Source: Spiro-02 sp964465155 (GTDB lineage: Bacteria; Spirochaetota; Spirochaetia; Sphaerochaetales; Sphaerochaetaceae). From it: DNA of 64,000 nucleotides. This document shows, piece after piece, positions 1-8,145 of the stretch (positions within the stretch are counted from its first letter, which is position 1; the number at the start of each line of letters is the position of its first letter). The stretch is from assembly GCA_964465155.1 (NCBI GenBank), contig CAYXIH010000005.1:1-64000 (forward strand), read 5' to 3'. Under the pieces are notes generated by a model that was not told the DNA's origin, ran no database searches, and was given only the letters and a program-made list of their open reading frames with translations. A program made the position numbers and the translations under genes.

Positions 1-35
1 ATCAGTTTCCTATTTCGCCCGATACCTCATTCCCA

Positions 36-69
36 CAGATATTTCCCATGAGCCAGATATTTCCCATGA
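36..69. repeat. Two tandem copies of a 16-bp motif
   Basis: CAGATATTTCCCATGA occurs at 36-51 and again at 54-69, two bases apart. The neighbouring bases to the left edge contain no gene. Short repeated blocks of this kind occur near the ends of some insertion sequences (for example the IS21 family), so this could be the margin of an element lying to the left of the window. No transposase is visible here, so that is only a guess. Confidence 0.5.
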
Positions 70-76
70 ACCTAAA

Positions 77-110
77 CAAAAAACCTTGTAGTCATTACAA
101 CTACAAGGTT
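77..110 (-). terminator. Rho-independent terminator of the tRNA-Asn gene
   Basis: A perfect 10-bp inverted repeat (82-91 with 101-110, 9-nt loop) is followed on the minus strand by a run of six T. It lies just downstream of the tRNA on that strand. Confidence 0.85.
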
Positions 111-115
111 AGATG

Positions 116-188
116 CTCCCCCGGACGGATTTGAACCGCCGACAGGGTGGTTAACAGCCACCTGCTCTACCGGCTGAGCTACAGGGGA
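116..188 (-). tRNA. tRNA-Asn (anticodon GUU)
   Basis: Read on the minus strand this 73-nt sequence folds as a standard cloverleaf: acceptor stem TCCCCTG with CGGGGGA (one G-U pair), a D-arm with GCTC/GAGC, an anticodon stem GGTGG/CCACC around the loop CTGTTAA, a T-arm with loop TTCAAAT, and discriminator G73. The anticodon is GTT, for asparagine. The CCA end is not encoded. A terminator follows directly, so it appears to be a single-gene transcript. Confidence 0.95.
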
Positions 189-404
189 ATACTGTTCTCC
201 ATCAACTGGTGAACGTAAAGTACCTTACCCGATAGGCTCTTTTCTGTCAATATAGTTGGAGATTTTCATTGCATTTTGGAGAGAAAAAATCACACAGTAT
301 GTCTCTTTTGGATGGTCTTTCGAGATAGTTTCTTATGGGATGTATATTTGACAAGAATTGGTGCAGAATCTTTGTCCTGACGTCTTTTTTTGAATGATTG
401 GATG

Positions 405-444
405 CGGAAAAGAAAACCCGCATACAGAGAATTGCATGCGGGTT
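405..444 (-). terminator. Rho-independent terminator of galE
   Basis: A 9-bp inverted repeat (415-423 with 436-444) is followed on the minus strand by TTTTCTTTT. It lies 25 bases past the galE stop codon. The 200 or so bases between it and the tRNA hold no gene that I can see. Confidence 0.8.
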
Positions 445-468
445 GATGCGTATCGTTTGGGTCGTTGG

Positions 469-1461
469 TTAGACTGTTCTGCCCTGCTTGGCCATGTTTG
501 CCTGGTATACTCTCCATGTTGACTCGATGATCGAATCACATGAGCTGTACTTTGCAGTCCATCCCAGCTCGTCATGCGCCTTTGTTGAAGATGCTACGAG
601 CTTTGCTGGGTCTCCAGGGCGACGTGCCACGTATTCTGCAGGAATTTCCTTGCCTGTGATCTTGCGTGCAGCGTCGACGATTTCCTGAACGCTCAGGCCG
701 CTTTCGCTACCAAGATTGACTACGATGGACCTGTTGTTCTGAATCAGGTAATCGGCAGCACGTACATGTCCGTCAGCCAAGTCGGTGACATGCACATAGT
801 CGCGCACGCCAGTACCATCGGGGGTGGGGTAGTCGTTGCCGAAGATCAGGAGGTTGGGTCTCATGCCTGCAGCGACTTCCATCACCACGGGGATGAGGTT
901 TGCAGGATTGCGTTCCAGTCCAAGCATCTTTCCGTCTGGATCATAGCCAGCGGCGTTGAAGTAACGCAGTGCGGCATATTTCAAGCCTTTCAGCTTTGCA
1001 AACCACTCAAGGTTCTCCTCGATGCAATACTTCGTGTATCCATAATAGTTTTCGGGAGCCTTGGGATGGGCTTCGTCGATGGGCAGGTAGGCAGGTTCGC
1101 CATAGACTGCCGCGGAGGAGGAGAGGATGAAGTTCATGACTCCATGTTTGACACATTCGCTGATGAGGATGAGAGAGCCAGTGATATTGTTCTCAGCATA
1201 CTTCTCAGGCTTGATCATCGATTCCCCGGCAGCTTTGAAAGCCGCAAGATGAACCACTGCATCCCAACCTTGTGAAAGTACTTCACTTACGCGCTTGCGA
1301 TCGAGGATGTCCCCTTCGAACAATTGGGCTTTCGGACTTACGTTGCTGTGGAGGCCAGTGGAGAAGTTGTCGTAGATGCCCACGGTGTCACCCCTGTCAA
1401 GGAATGCCATGGCAACGTGTGTTCCGATATACCCAGCCCCGCCAAATAAAAGTACTTTCAT
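469..1461 (-). CDS. galE: UDP-glucose 4-epimerase
   Basis: 330 aa, the usual length for GalE, a cytoplasmic NAD-dependent enzyme that interconverts UDP-glucose and UDP-galactose for galactose use and glycan synthesis. The N-terminus has the Rossmann motif GGAGYIGTH (residues 7-15). The SDR catalytic pair is visible as Y140-G-Y-T-K144, preceded by SSSAAVYG near 114-121, and RYFNAAG follows. The start ATG is preceded by a GGAGG ribosome site. It lies downstream of a phosphohexomutase on the same strand, which fits a sugar-nucleotide pathway, but has its own candidate promoter and operator at 1478-1538. Confidence 0.95.
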   Translation of the reverse strand: MKVLLFGGAGYIGTHVAMAFLDRGDTVGIYDNFSTGLHSNVSPKAQLFEGDILDRKRVSEVLSQGWDAVVHLAAFKAAGESMIKPEKYAENNITGSLILISECVKHGVMNFILSSSAAVYGEPAYLPIDEAHPKAPENYYGYTKYCIEENLEWFAKLKGLKYAALRYFNAAGYDPDGKMLGLERNPANLIPVVMEVAAGMRPNLLIFGNDYPTPDGTGVRDYVHVTDLADGHVRAADYLIQNNRSIVVNLGSESGLSVQEIVDAARKITGKEIPAEYVARRPGDPAKLVASSTKAHDELGWTAKYSSCDSIIESTWRVYQANMAKQGRTV

Positions 1462-1477
1462 AGTTCCTCCATATTCA

Positions 1478-1497
1478 GAATGAACACGTGTTCATTC
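1478..1497. promoter_or_regulatory. Perfect 20-bp palindrome, candidate operator of galE
   Basis: GAATGAACACGTGTTCATTC is a perfect inverted repeat. It lies between the galE ribosome site and its -10 element, so a bound protein would block transcription initiation or escape. Palindromes built on TGAAC/GTTCA are often sites of TetR-type repressors, but the regulator cannot be identified from this window. Confidence 0.6.
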
Positions 1498-1508
1498 GGT
1501 ATGGCTTA

Positions 1509-1538
1509 ACTATACTGCAACATGTTCCCCAATAGCAA
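1509..1538 (-). promoter_or_regulatory. Candidate sigma70 promoter of galE
   Basis: On the minus strand TTGCTA (1533-1538) and TATAGT (1509-1514) are 18 bases apart. The 20-bp palindrome at 1478-1497 begins about a dozen bases downstream, near the expected start of transcription. Confidence 0.5.
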
Positions 1539-1571
1539 TACAACATTTCCATATTGTATAAACTATTGGGG
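1527..1571 (-). other. Long inverted repeat after the phosphomutase stop codon
   Basis: CCCCAATAG (1527-1535) pairs with CTATTGGGG (1563-1571), and the inner arms AATACAA and TTGTAT extend the stem imperfectly. It begins ten bases past the stop codon of the phosphomutase and could end or stabilise its transcript, though no T-run follows. It overlaps the -35 region of the galE promoter. Confidence 0.5.
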
Positions 1572-1580
1572 AGAGACAGG

Positions 1581-2924
1581 TTAGTTGAAGCTCTTGATGA
1601 TTGCTGAAAGCTCTGAAACGCGTTCCTTGAGCAATTCGGGGCTCTTTGCCTCAACTACAAGGCGCAGATACGGTTCGGTGTTGCTCTTTCGGACGTTGAA
1701 CCACCAAGTGGGGAACTCAATACGGTACCCATCGAAATCCATCACCTTGGTTGGGTTGTCATGGTTGACATACCGGTCGAACAGAGCAGCCATTGCCTCG
1801 TCCTTGTCCTGCAGCTTGAAGTTCATCTCGCCACTGTTGGAATAGGCAATGATGGAGTCGATCAGCTGGGAGAACGTCTTGCCTTCGTGCTTGAGGGCAA
1901 CTACCACCTGCAGGACGATCAGAGAGGCGAGCATCCCACTGTCGCAGTTGAAGAAGTCACGGAAGTAGTAGTGACCAGCGAGCTCTCCCCCGAACACAGC
2001 GTTGATGTCACGCAGCTTGGTCTTTGCATAGGCATGGCCAACCTTCCACGTGTAGACGGTTGCACCCAAGCTTTCCAAATATTCGGTTGTGGAACGGCTG
2101 GTGCGGATGTCCTGCAGGACATTGCCAGTCTCCTTGCGCATCTTCAGGTAGTAATATCCCAATACAGCGGTGACATAGTCGGGCTGGATGAAGCGGCCTT
2201 TCTCATCGATGAACATCACACGGTCAGCGTCGCCATCGTAGATGATGCCGACATCGCTGTGGTTCTTCAGGACGGCCGCTTCAATATCCTTGCAGTTCTT
2301 CTCTTCGAGGGGATTGGGCTCATGGGCAGGGAAGGTCCCATCGAAATGGTCATACAGGTAATGCTGGTTGGTGCCAAGCAGATCCTTGACTATGAGGTTT
2401 GCCATGCCGTGTGAGCAGTCGATGCTGAGGTTCATCCCTTCGAGGTTTGGGACATAGGGCTTGAGGAATTCGAGATAGGCGCCCTTTGCATCTTTTTCGA
2501 TGACCGTGCCTTTCTTTGCAGCAGGTACTATCGTCTGGGTCTCAACCATCTGCTGGAGTTCGCGAAGGCCGCTGTTCTCACCCACGGGAACTGCTTTGGT
2601 CCGGCTGATCTTCAGCCCGTTGTATTCAGGTGGGTTGTGGCTGGCTGTGATCTGGACCGAAGCATCGGCCTGGAAGTAGACAGTTGCAAAATAGACCATT
2701 GGAGTCGTGGCCAGGCCAATGTTCCAGACATCCTTTCCTGCATCTGTAATGCCGTTGCACAGTGCTTCGAAGATCTCATCGCTGGTTGTCCGGACATCCC
2801 GTCCGACTACGACATACTCGCACTTGAGCAGGGAAGGAAGAAAATAACCGATTTTGTAGACGGTATCTTTATTGAAGTCCTTGTTGTAGATACCCCTGAT
2901 ATCATATGCCTTGAATGCTCCCAT
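1581..2924 (-). CDS. Phosphomannomutase/phosphoglucomutase (alpha-D-phosphohexomutase)
   Basis: 447 aa, full length for the ManB/AlgC-type alpha-D-phosphohexomutases, which move phosphate between C1 and C6 of mannose or glucose. The phosphoserine loop is TASHNPPEYNG with the catalytic serine at residue 95, the metal loop is DGDADR (230-235), and the C-terminal phosphate-binding region has RKSNTEPYLRL. GGAGG lies eight bases before the ATG. The neighbouring galE suggests a role in making UDP-sugars or GDP-mannose. Sequence alone does not separate glucose from mannose preference. Confidence 0.9.
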   Translation of the reverse strand: MGAFKAYDIRGIYNKDFNKDTVYKIGYFLPSLLKCEYVVVGRDVRTTSDEIFEALCNGITDAGKDVWNIGLATTPMVYFATVYFQADASVQITASHNPPEYNGLKISRTKAVPVGENSGLRELQQMVETQTIVPAAKKGTVIEKDAKGAYLEFLKPYVPNLEGMNLSIDCSHGMANLIVKDLLGTNQHYLYDHFDGTFPAHEPNPLEEKNCKDIEAAVLKNHSDVGIIYDGDADRVMFIDEKGRFIQPDYVTAVLGYYYLKMRKETGNVLQDIRTSRSTTEYLESLGATVYTWKVGHAYAKTKLRDINAVFGGELAGHYYFRDFFNCDSGMLASLIVLQVVVALKHEGKTFSQLIDSIIAYSNSGEMNFKLQDKDEAMAALFDRYVNHDNPTKVMDFDGYRIEFPTWWFNVRKSNTEPYLRLVVEAKSPELLKERVSELSAIIKSFN

Positions 2925-2997
2925 GATATATCCTCCATGTATATTGATATAATGTGTCCAACTGGCCCTATTTCGTCAATGTCGGCCGTTGCAATTT

Positions 2998-3486
2998 CTA
3001 TTTCTGGTCCTCGACAGGCAAGTTGTTGTTCTTGTCTATCTCCCGTACAAACCGCTTGGGGTCCATCAGTTCAAAGAAGAAGGTGGTACCTGTCTCCATC
3101 TCCACCTTGGTCACCAGCTGCTTGAAGATCTTTGAGAACCAACCAGCATCAGTGACTGCAGCTGCGCTGATGAGACCCTGGGCACAGTCACTTGCCCTGG
3201 ACTTTGTGACGCTGCTGACTCGCACGACATGCTCGGCTCTGAAGCTGCGTTCATACTTCTCATATTTGGGAGCGTTCTTCTTTGGCTTGAGCTTGTACCC
3301 CAAGATCATCGGGAACCGTTCGAAATCCTCGAAGTAGAAGGTATCCTTGATCTTGTAGAGAAATACCCCATATTCTCGGATTGTCCCGTCGTCGCACCCA
3401 TACCACGTGGCATAGGTTCTCCATTCGATCGTTCCTCCGTGCTTTGCCTCGAGCTCAGATAGGAATTTTATTGTGTCTTCATCCAT
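2998..3486 (-). CDS. Conserved-looking hypothetical protein
   Basis: 162 aa, charged, no signal peptide or membrane segment, so probably cytoplasmic. I do not recognise the family. The N-terminal half is rich in aromatics (WRTYATWYG, then FYFEDFERFP) and the middle is lysine-rich (KLKPKKNAPKYEKYE). The start ATG has a GGAGG site five bases upstream. It is transcribed away from the RNA methyltransferase gene, with about 75 bases between the two starts. Confidence 0.75.
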   Translation of the reverse strand: MDEDTIKFLSELEAKHGGTIEWRTYATWYGCDDGTIREYGVFLYKIKDTFYFEDFERFPMILGYKLKPKKNAPKYEKYERSFRAEHVVRVSSVTKSRASDCAQGLISAAAVTDAGWFSKIFKQLVTKVEMETGTTFFFELMDPKRFVREIDKNNNLPVEDQK

Positions 3487-3563
3487 GAAGGACCTCCACG
3501 AGATACTATTAATTAATTACTTTATCATATATACTCCGGCGGAGAAAGGTGGTGCACAGGACC

Positions 3564-6049
3564 ATGGCCGAAAATTATATCGAGAAAGACTTCGGGAAGA
3601 TTCTGAAGAACAATGCCCTGCAGATGCGTCGTCTGATGCTCAAGGATGGCACGGACTGCATGCGCGTATACGACAGGAACCTTGAGTATTTCCCCGTGAC
3701 GGTCGACCTCTATGGCCCCTATGCACGGATTACGGATTACAGCGAGGACGGGTTGCCTGAAGACGTGCAACGCACTTGCTGTGATATCGCAGCAAGAATG
3801 TTGTATGTCCAAGCCGACCATGTGATCTTCCACCAGCGCAAGAAGCGTAGTGGACGGGAGCAGCATGAGCTTCAGAGCGATCAGTCGTTGTTGGTGCAAG
3901 TCAAGGAACATGAGCTGTTGTTCACCGTAGATCTCACCAAGAGGATCGATACTGGCTTGTTCCTGGACCATGCTGTCACCCGCATGATGGTCAAGGACCT
4001 GAGCAATCGCCTGAGCGTCCTCAATCTGTTTGCATATACAGGGTCATTCTCCGTGTATGCTGCAGCCGGTGGAGCCAAGCAGGTGGTAACGGTGGACATG
4101 TCCTCCACCTATACTCAGTGGGCTGAGAAGAATCTTGAGGCAAATAATTTTGCCTCGGAGAGTTTTCCATGCGTCACCAGTGATGCATGGAAATATGTCC
4201 GTTCGGCAGTGTTGTCTGGGATGAAGTTCGATCTGATCGTCTTCGACCCACCCAGCTTCTCGAACAGTCGGAAGATGGAACATGATTTTGATGTCCAACG
4301 GGATTATGCCCGTTGGATGAGGATGCTCAACAAGCTCCTGGTGATGGATGGCTTGTTGTTGTTCTCCACGAACCTGAGTACATTCAGGTTGGACAAGCGG
4401 AGCATACGGGGATTCGATGTGCAGGAGATTACCGCGGAAGTCGCAGCTCCGGGATTCTCAAAACGCAAGGGCAGTGCCCGTACATGGATGATGAAGAAGG
4501 AACATGACGTTCAGATCCCCTCCGAATATTTGGAGGAACCTGCAGTTCCAGCGTCGGATACACGTGCTTCCGACGACGATGCAATGACACAGGTGCAAGA
4601 GGCACCAACAGAAGAACAGGAAACGAGAATGGAAAACGAACAGAATCCCGTAGAAGAAATGGAAATGATCAACGAGGCTAACGAGTCCCTCGAAGCAGCG
4701 AAGGAAGTGGAAGCGGAAGTTGCCGCACAAGAGCCAGTTGTCGAGGAGATTGCAGACGACCTGCTGACCCTTAATTGGGACGAAGAGGCTAACGATGCTG
4801 AGGAGTCCTCCGATGTGAAACCTGTCGAGAAGGTCTCCGAGCGCAGGGAAGATCGTCCCCGCCGTGAGTATGGCGACCGCGACAGCCGTCCTCGCCGTGA
4901 TGACCGTGAACGCCGCCCCCGCAGTGGTGACGACCGCAGGTCCTCCTATGGCGACCGTGACAGCCGCCCACGCTACAACGACGACCGCAGGTCCTCCTAC
5001 GGCGACCGCGACAGCCGCCCACGCTACAACGACGACCGCAGGTCCTNNNNNNNNNNNNNNNNNNNNNNNNNNNNNNNNNNNNNNNNNNNNNNNNNNNNNN
5101 NNNNNNNNNNNNNNNNNNNNNNNNNNNNNNNNNNNNNNNNNNNNNNCCTATGGCGACCGCGACAGCCGCCCACGCTACAACGATGACCGCAGGTCTTCCT
5201 ATGGCGACCGCGACAGCCGCCCACGCTACAACGATGACCGCAGGTCTTCCTACGGCGATCGCGACAGCCGCCCACGCTACAACGACGACCGCAAGCCGTC
5301 CTATGGCGACCGAGACAGCCNNNNNNNNNNNNNNNNNNNNNNNNNNNNNNNNNNNNNNNNNNNNNNNNNNNNNNNNNNNNNNNNNNNNNNNNNNNNNNNN
5401 NNNNNNNNNNNNNNNNNNNNGTCCCCGCTACAACGATGACCGCAGGTCTTCCTACGGTGACCGCGACAGCCGCCCCCGCTACAACGACGACCGCAAGCCG
5501 TCCTATGGCGACCGCGACAGCCGCCCCCGCTACAACGACGACCGCAAGCCGTCTTATGGCGACCGCAAGCCGTCTTATGGCGACCGCGACAGCCGCCCCC
5601 GCTACAACGATGACCGCAGGTCCTCCTATGGCGACCGCGACAGCCGCCCACGCTACAACAACGACCGCAAGCCGTCCTATGGCGACCGAGACAGCCGTCC
5701 CCGCTACAACGATGACCGCAGGTCTTCCTACGGTGACCGCGACAGCCGCCCACGCTACAACGATGACCGCAAGCAGTCCTATGGCGACCGCAAGCCTTCC
5801 TTCGGTGACCGCGACTCCAAGCCACGCAGATACGGTGAAGATGGTGGCGACCGCCGCCCCTTCGGTGACCGCAAGCCTGCAGGCCGCTTCGGTGGTGACC
5901 GCCGCGAAGGTGCCTTCCGCAAGGAAGACAAGCCCCGCAGCAAGGGTCCCAAGCCATATGGCTTCGACCGTTTCAACGAGACCCGCGATCGGGGCAAGGA
6001 TGAGGACAGCACCTTCTTCTGGCTCAACGACGACGACTCGAAGAAATAA
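3564..6049 (+). CDS. RlmK-like SAM-dependent 23S rRNA methyltransferase with long Arg/Asp-rich repeat tail
   Basis: Residues 1 to about 315 match the class I methyltransferase of the RlmK/RlmI type: LFAYTGSFSVYAAAGGA (SAM-binding motif I), TVDMSSTYTQWAEKN, and FDPPSFSNS (the N/D-PP-[FY] catalytic loop). An acidic linker of about 110 residues (EEMEMINEANESLE) follows, then a hydrophilic tail based on SYGDRDSRPRYNDDRR (17 residues, 51 bp). The tail ends in an Arg/Gly/Lys-rich segment and FFWLNDDDSKK. Two 100-N gaps (5047-5146, 5321-5420) shift the frame by one base each. The sequence on both sides of each gap joins in phase with the repeat, so the gene is probably whole. The tail resembles RGG-like RNA-binding tails of RNA helicases, suggesting RNA tethering (inference). 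GTG at 3549 is an alternative start. Confidence 0.85.
5047..5146. other. Assembly gap (100 N) inside the 51-bp repeat array
   Basis: Sequence before the gap ends CGCAGGTCCT and after it begins CCTATGGCGACC. Joined directly they give the normal repeat junction, so the missing length is probably zero or a multiple of 51 bp. The frame change across the gap is explained by the arbitrary 100-N filler. Confidence 0.9.
5321..5420. other. Assembly gap (100 N) inside the 51-bp repeat array
   Basis: The left side ends GACCGAGACAGCC and the right side begins GTCCCCGCTACAAC. The direct junction is found intact a few copies later, near 5688-5710. As with the first gap, the missing length is probably a multiple of 51 bp. 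Confidence 0.9.
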
Positions 6050-6079
6050 TTCCAGTCACTGATGTGACACCAAATACAT

Positions 6080-6122
6080 GCGGCTCTTGGGAAGTTTCCT
6101 GGGGGCCGCTTGTTTTTTTTCT
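6080..6122 (+). terminator. Rho-independent terminator of the RNA methyltransferase gene
   Basis: GCGGC (6080-6084) pairs with GCCGC (6105-6109) with further inner pairing (GGGAA with TTTCC), and a run of eight T begins at 6113. Confidence 0.8.
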
Positions 6123-6192
6123 TGGCTCTGGGTGTATGGTGTTTGGAGATAGTCTGTGTCAGACTTTGGGTTGTTGGAAGAAGGAGTGACAC

Positions 6193-6999
6193 TTGGGACG
6201 AATTCATAAGATTGGATATGCAGCGTTGATCGCCGTGTTTATCTTGGCATATACCCCTTTGGAATGGCTTGGTTCGCGTTGCCTCCAATGGCTGGGTGGG
6301 AATCCCGAGACTCAGTACTATCTTGCAGATACCCTCTCGTGTGTCTTCATGTTGGTATTCTATGGAACCCTCTTGTTCATATTGCGCCACAAGCAACAGC
6401 CGGTGCTTCCTGAGATGCAGGTACGTGCGAGAACCTATGGAGCTGCTGTGATCATGACACTGGGGGTAGGTGGGATTTCCTACCTCTGGTTGCTCCTTGT
6501 GGATGTGCTGCCCCCGATACCGTTCATTGCCGAGAGTGCACAGCGCTTTGAGGAGATGGGGACATCCATGGGGACTGAACCCTACCCGTGGGTATTTTTC
6601 TCAGTGGTCTTGCTGGGACCCATTGTCGAGGAACTGTTGTTCCGGGGCTTGGTGTTCCAGGAAGCGGAAAAAATCCATGGGGGAGTGTTTGCCGTAGTAG
6701 TCTCCGCCGTTCTCTTTGGTATCTTCCACATGGAGTTCGTACAAGGTGTCTATACATTTTTCATGGGGCTGGTATTTGGCTACATATACCTGAGGACCCG
6801 GTCCTTGGTGCTGGTCTGCTTTGCCCATGTGTTGAACAATATCATAGCATCGCCCCCACCTTTCTTGGAAAACGATCTATTCTTCTCGGTCGCCACGGTA
6901 GTGCAGGTCGTGATGATCCTCCCCGGTGCCTACGTGCTCTGGAGGTGGTTCGTGCATCCTGCGAACCCGGACAAGATGGATCCTGTTGTGCTTGAATAA
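6193..6999 (+). CDS. CPBP-family intramembrane metalloprotease
   Basis: 268 aa, strongly hydrophobic with about seven membrane segments. The CPBP (CAAX protease and bacteriocin-processing, Abi) signature motifs are present: EELLFRG (146-152), FGIFHME (175-181) and the later histidine in FAHVLNN (about 212). These glutamate and histidine residues form the metal site in the family. The start is TTG, chosen because AAGGAG lies six bases upstream and no ATG fits. Substrates of stand-alone members are mostly unknown, and the neighbours do not suggest one. Confidence 0.85.
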   Translation: MGRIHKIGYAALIAVFILAYTPLEWLGSRCLQWLGGNPETQYYLADTLSCVFMLVFYGTLLFILRHKQQPVLPEMQVRARTYGAAVIMTLGVGGISYLWLLLVDVLPPIPFIAESAQRFEEMGTSMGTEPYPWVFFSVVLLGPIVEELLFRGLVFQEAEKIHGGVFAVVVSAVLFGIFHMEFVQGVYTFFMGLVFGYIYLRTRSLVLVCFAHVLNNIIASPPPFLENDLFFSVATVVQVVMILPGAYVLWRWFVHPANPDKMDPVVLE

Positions 7000-7021
7000 C
7001 GTTCCAAGATGCTAGTTTAAA

Positions 7022-7102
7022 TTAACGTTAACCCTTGTTTTCCCTCCATAAGCCACCAATTGGTCAACATTTCGCTTGTGGACGTTGGAAACAGTGTTAA
7101 CA
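7022..7102. promoter_or_regulatory. Two palindromic half-site pairs, candidate LacI-family operators
   Basis: TTAACGTTAA (7022-7031, with the central CG typical of LacI-family sites) and TGTTAACA (7095-7102) lie in the region before the LacI-type gene. The second overlaps the candidate -10 element, as expected for autoregulation. Inference from position and symmetry only. Confidence 0.45.
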
Positions 7103-7103
7103 T
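7076..7103 (+). promoter_or_regulatory. Candidate promoter giving a leaderless lacI-type mRNA
   Basis: TTGTGG (7076-7081) and TAACAT (7098-7103) are 16 bases apart. The ATG begins seven bases after the -10 element, and no Shine-Dalgarno-like sequence precedes it. If this promoter is used, the transcript starts at or next to the start codon. Confidence 0.35.
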
Positions 7104-7109
7104 TAATCT

Positions 7110-8108
7110 ATGAGTATCGGACAAAAGGACATTGCAAAAATAACAGGGTTCTCAGTCAATACCGTCAGCAGGGCACTTCGGGGAGACCCGAAGATCAGCA
7201 TGGCGACCACCAAGCGCATACGGGAAGTCGCCCTGGACGTGGGGTATATTCCCAATGCCATAGCTGCCTCCATGCGCAGTAGCCGCAGCAAGACTATCGG
7301 AGTCCTCTCCGCCGATTCCGCCAACCCATTCTTCAGCGAGGTCATCCGTGGGATCGAGGAAACCGGAAGGCACTATGGTTACCATATCCTGCTTGCCAAT
7401 ACCGAGGAATCGGCGAAACGGGAAGAGGAACTTGTTCGGATGTTCCAGTGCCGGCAAGTGGATGGGATCATTGCGATGCCTACCTATGAAGGGGACCAGG
7501 CCCATGTGGACCTGTACCGGAACTTGACCATCCCCTATATCTTCGCAGGACGGTATATTGATGGACTCAGAAGCCACAGCATCCTCCATGAGGATGTATC
7601 CAGCCAACGTTCGGTGGTTGAGTTCCTGCTGGAGGGTGGACACCGCAACATCCTCTGTATCGCCGGACCGAAGAAAGTCAGCAATACATTCGATCGCCTG
7701 GTTGGAATCCGTGAGGCCTATGCAAACTACGGCCTGACGTTGGACGAAGGGTATGTATTCCATGCCGCAGGCCATATTGAAGATGGCTATGCGATCACCA
7801 ACCATGCCCTCAACAGGGGGCTGCAGTTCACTGCAATCGTCTGCTTCAACGACATGATGGCCATGGGTGTCCTGAAGAGCCTGCACGAGAACAACCTGGC
7901 CGTACCGGGGAATATCGAGGTCTTTGGGTTTGACAACCTGTATATGTCCCAGTTCATGCAGCCGTCCCTATCAACTGTGGATGTCCCCAAGTTTCGACTT
8001 GGGTCGGTAGCGATGGAGAGCCTGGTGGCTCACATCGAAGATGGATCCTTGCCATATATTGAGGAACGTATTTCAACGAGGTTGATCTTCCGAGAATCAA
8101 CCCGTTGA
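7110..8108 (+). CDS. LacI/GalR-family transcriptional regulator
   Basis: 332 aa, full length. An N-terminal helix-turn-helix (residues 5-25, DIAKITGFSVNTVSRALRG) and hinge helix (YIPNAIAASMRS) are followed by a periplasmic-binding-protein-like sensor domain beginning KTIGVLSADSANPFFSEV. It lies 37 bases before a sugar ABC transporter operon on the same strand and is the obvious candidate to regulate it, and itself through the palindromes at 7022-7102. The effector sugar cannot be read from the sequence. Confidence 0.92.
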   Translation: MSIGQKDIAKITGFSVNTVSRALRGDPKISMATTKRIREVALDVGYIPNAIAASMRSSRSKTIGVLSADSANPFFSEVIRGIEETGRHYGYHILLANTEESAKREEELVRMFQCRQVDGIIAMPTYEGDQAHVDLYRNLTIPYIFAGRYIDGLRSHSILHEDVSSQRSVVEFLLEGGHRNILCIAGPKKVSNTFDRLVGIREAYANYGLTLDEGYVFHAAGHIEDGYAITNHALNRGLQFTAIVCFNDMMAMGVLKSLHENNLAVPGNIEVFGFDNLYMSQFMQPSLSTVDVPKFRLGSVAMESLVAHIEDGSLPYIEERISTRLIFRESTR

Positions 8109-8145
8109 ATGAAAATTCTTGTGAAACGATTAAGGAGGTGTTCAC

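Larger units (their letters stand above)
4941..5773 (+). repeat. 51-bp tandem coding repeat (17-residue unit)
   Basis: At least ten complete or near-complete copies of a 51-bp unit encode SSYGDRDSRPRYNDDRR. Variants include RKP for RRS, NND for NDD, and shortened units of the type YGDRKPS near 5560-5580 and 5780-5800. Different copies share blocks of identical silent changes, which points to recent unequal exchange. Two assembly gaps lie inside the array, so the true copy number is unknown. Confidence 0.95.

Noticed and set aside
766..1275. 169-codon plus-strand frame opposite galE
   Set aside because: Shadow of galE codon usage; no ribosome site or known domain.
4941..5773. CRISPR-like array of regularly spaced repeats
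   Set aside because: The units are contiguous 51-bp coding repeats without variable spacers, and the translated frame is a conserved-looking Arg/Asp repeat; no cas genes nearby.
4864..6062. Several long overlapping frames rich in Ala/Thr or Cys/Gly/His across the repeat region, on both strands
   Set aside because: They are alternative frames of the 51-bp repeat joined through N gaps. Only the SYGDRDSRPRYNDDRR frame continues from the methyltransferase domain and to a proper stop.
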